NCBI RefSeq assembly: GCF_001280595.1
Contig: NZ_LITU01000036.1
Coordinates: forward strand, 20,017 to 84,016
Origin: Paenibacillus xylanivorans
Lineage (GTDB): Bacteria > Bacillota > Bacilli > Paenibacillales > Paenibacillaceae
Length of the DNA: 64,000 nt
Direction of reading: 5' to 3'
Part shown: positions 63,875-64,000 of the stretch, piece by piece
How positions within the stretch are numbered: the stretch's first letter is position 1
How the letters are laid out: every line of letters begins with the position of its first letter
Translations under genes and position numbers: made by a program
The notes under the pieces: model-generated
What the model was told of the DNA's origin: nothing
The model's input: the letters and a program-made list of their open reading frames with translations, nothing else
Database searches by the model: none

Positions 63875-64000
63875 TTAGGATGTCAGTGTATCAAAACAAT
63901 CGAATAACGAGGCGTCCGGCAAATCTGCGGCTGCACGGATTTCATCCAGCGTTCCTTCGGCAGCGGATCGCCCGGCGTGGATGAGAATAAAACGATCACA
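63875..64000 (-). CDS. ecsA: EcsA ABC transporter ATPase, C-terminal fragment (cut by window edge)
   Basis: Only the last 41 residues are visible (from CDRFILIHAGRSAAEGTLDEIR to FDTLTS). The piece matches the region after the H-loop of an ABC ATPase, where HAG and the GTLDEIR-type phrase (loop that names a transporter output signal) are usual. Together with the EcsB gene 18 bp downstream, this is EcsA. Walker motifs lie beyond the window. Confidence 0.75.
   Translation of the reverse strand, partial: CDRFILIHAGRSAAEGTLDEIRAAADLPDASLFDCFDTLTS

Overview
The window looks like a chromosomal segment of a Paenibacillus-type, endospore-forming, low-to-mid GC Firmicute. Pointers are strong AGGAGG-type ribosome binding sites with frequent GTG/TTG starts, a tripartite GerA-family germination operon, a sporulation-type sensor kinase, a T-box leader before trpS, a TPP riboswitch before thiC, cre-like sites, bacilliredoxin, EcsAB and a YesMN-type polysaccharide uptake locus. 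No rRNA, tRNA, CRISPR array, prophage or transposase was seen. The genes look like ordinary host genes, most of them housekeeping.

Layout. 1-2124: ABC-2 type exporter (two permeases, one ATPase; the first permease is cut by the window edge). 2329-4772: LCP cell-wall ligase and a glutamate-1-semialdehyde aminomutase. 4919-7420: MocR regulator divergent from an EamA exporter, with a palindromic operator between them. 7436-8897: T-box plus trpS, whose product carries a predicted Fe-S cysteine motif. 8967-12677: germination receptor operon in B-A-C order. 12751-13161: ASRT-family small-molecule-binding protein, then a GC-rich intergenic region with a 54-bp direct repeat. 13516-21521: compact rhamnogalacturonan-type uptake operon with sensor kinase and AraC-type regulator. 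21780-28333: SGNH esterase, inositol phosphatase, UvsE, Ddl and a putative amidase. 28714-31425: aconitase.

31544-34961: a VanR/VanS/VanY/VanZ-like operon without vanHAX, ending in a candidate 28-residue membrane peptide. 35045-38495: WYL regulator, zinc-ribbon/effector-binding protein, a 55-residue protein and a racemase-like protein. 39231-41500: thiC with TPP riboswitch. 41617-45273: IclR regulator, membrane-anchored hydrolase, and a superoxide dismutase with a helical N-terminal domain. 45411-51748: small CGC protein, LipL, FolE, YneF-like protein, HD-GYP-like protein, a QueG-HEAT-Ogt fusion, signal peptidase. 52174-58606: GNAT, SodA, MutY, AcpS, hydrolase, NadE, bacilliredoxin. 58776-64000: sporulation-type kinase, flavoprotein, hypothetical protein, EcsB and the end of EcsA.

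Most interesting points: (i) a 192-bp, internally symmetrical intergenic element present twice in opposite orientation (38.6 and 53.9 kb); (ii) the same operator GTTTCA-N5-TGAAAC upstream of both the IclR gene and the aconitase gene; (iii) the fusion of a queuosine-tRNA enzyme to a DNA alkyltransferase; (iv) the SOD fusion with a His in place of the usual second-shell Gln; (v) the van-like operon with a hidden micropeptide. All functional statements are read from sequence and family knowledge; no search was run. Residue ranges for domains and membrane segments are estimates by eye.
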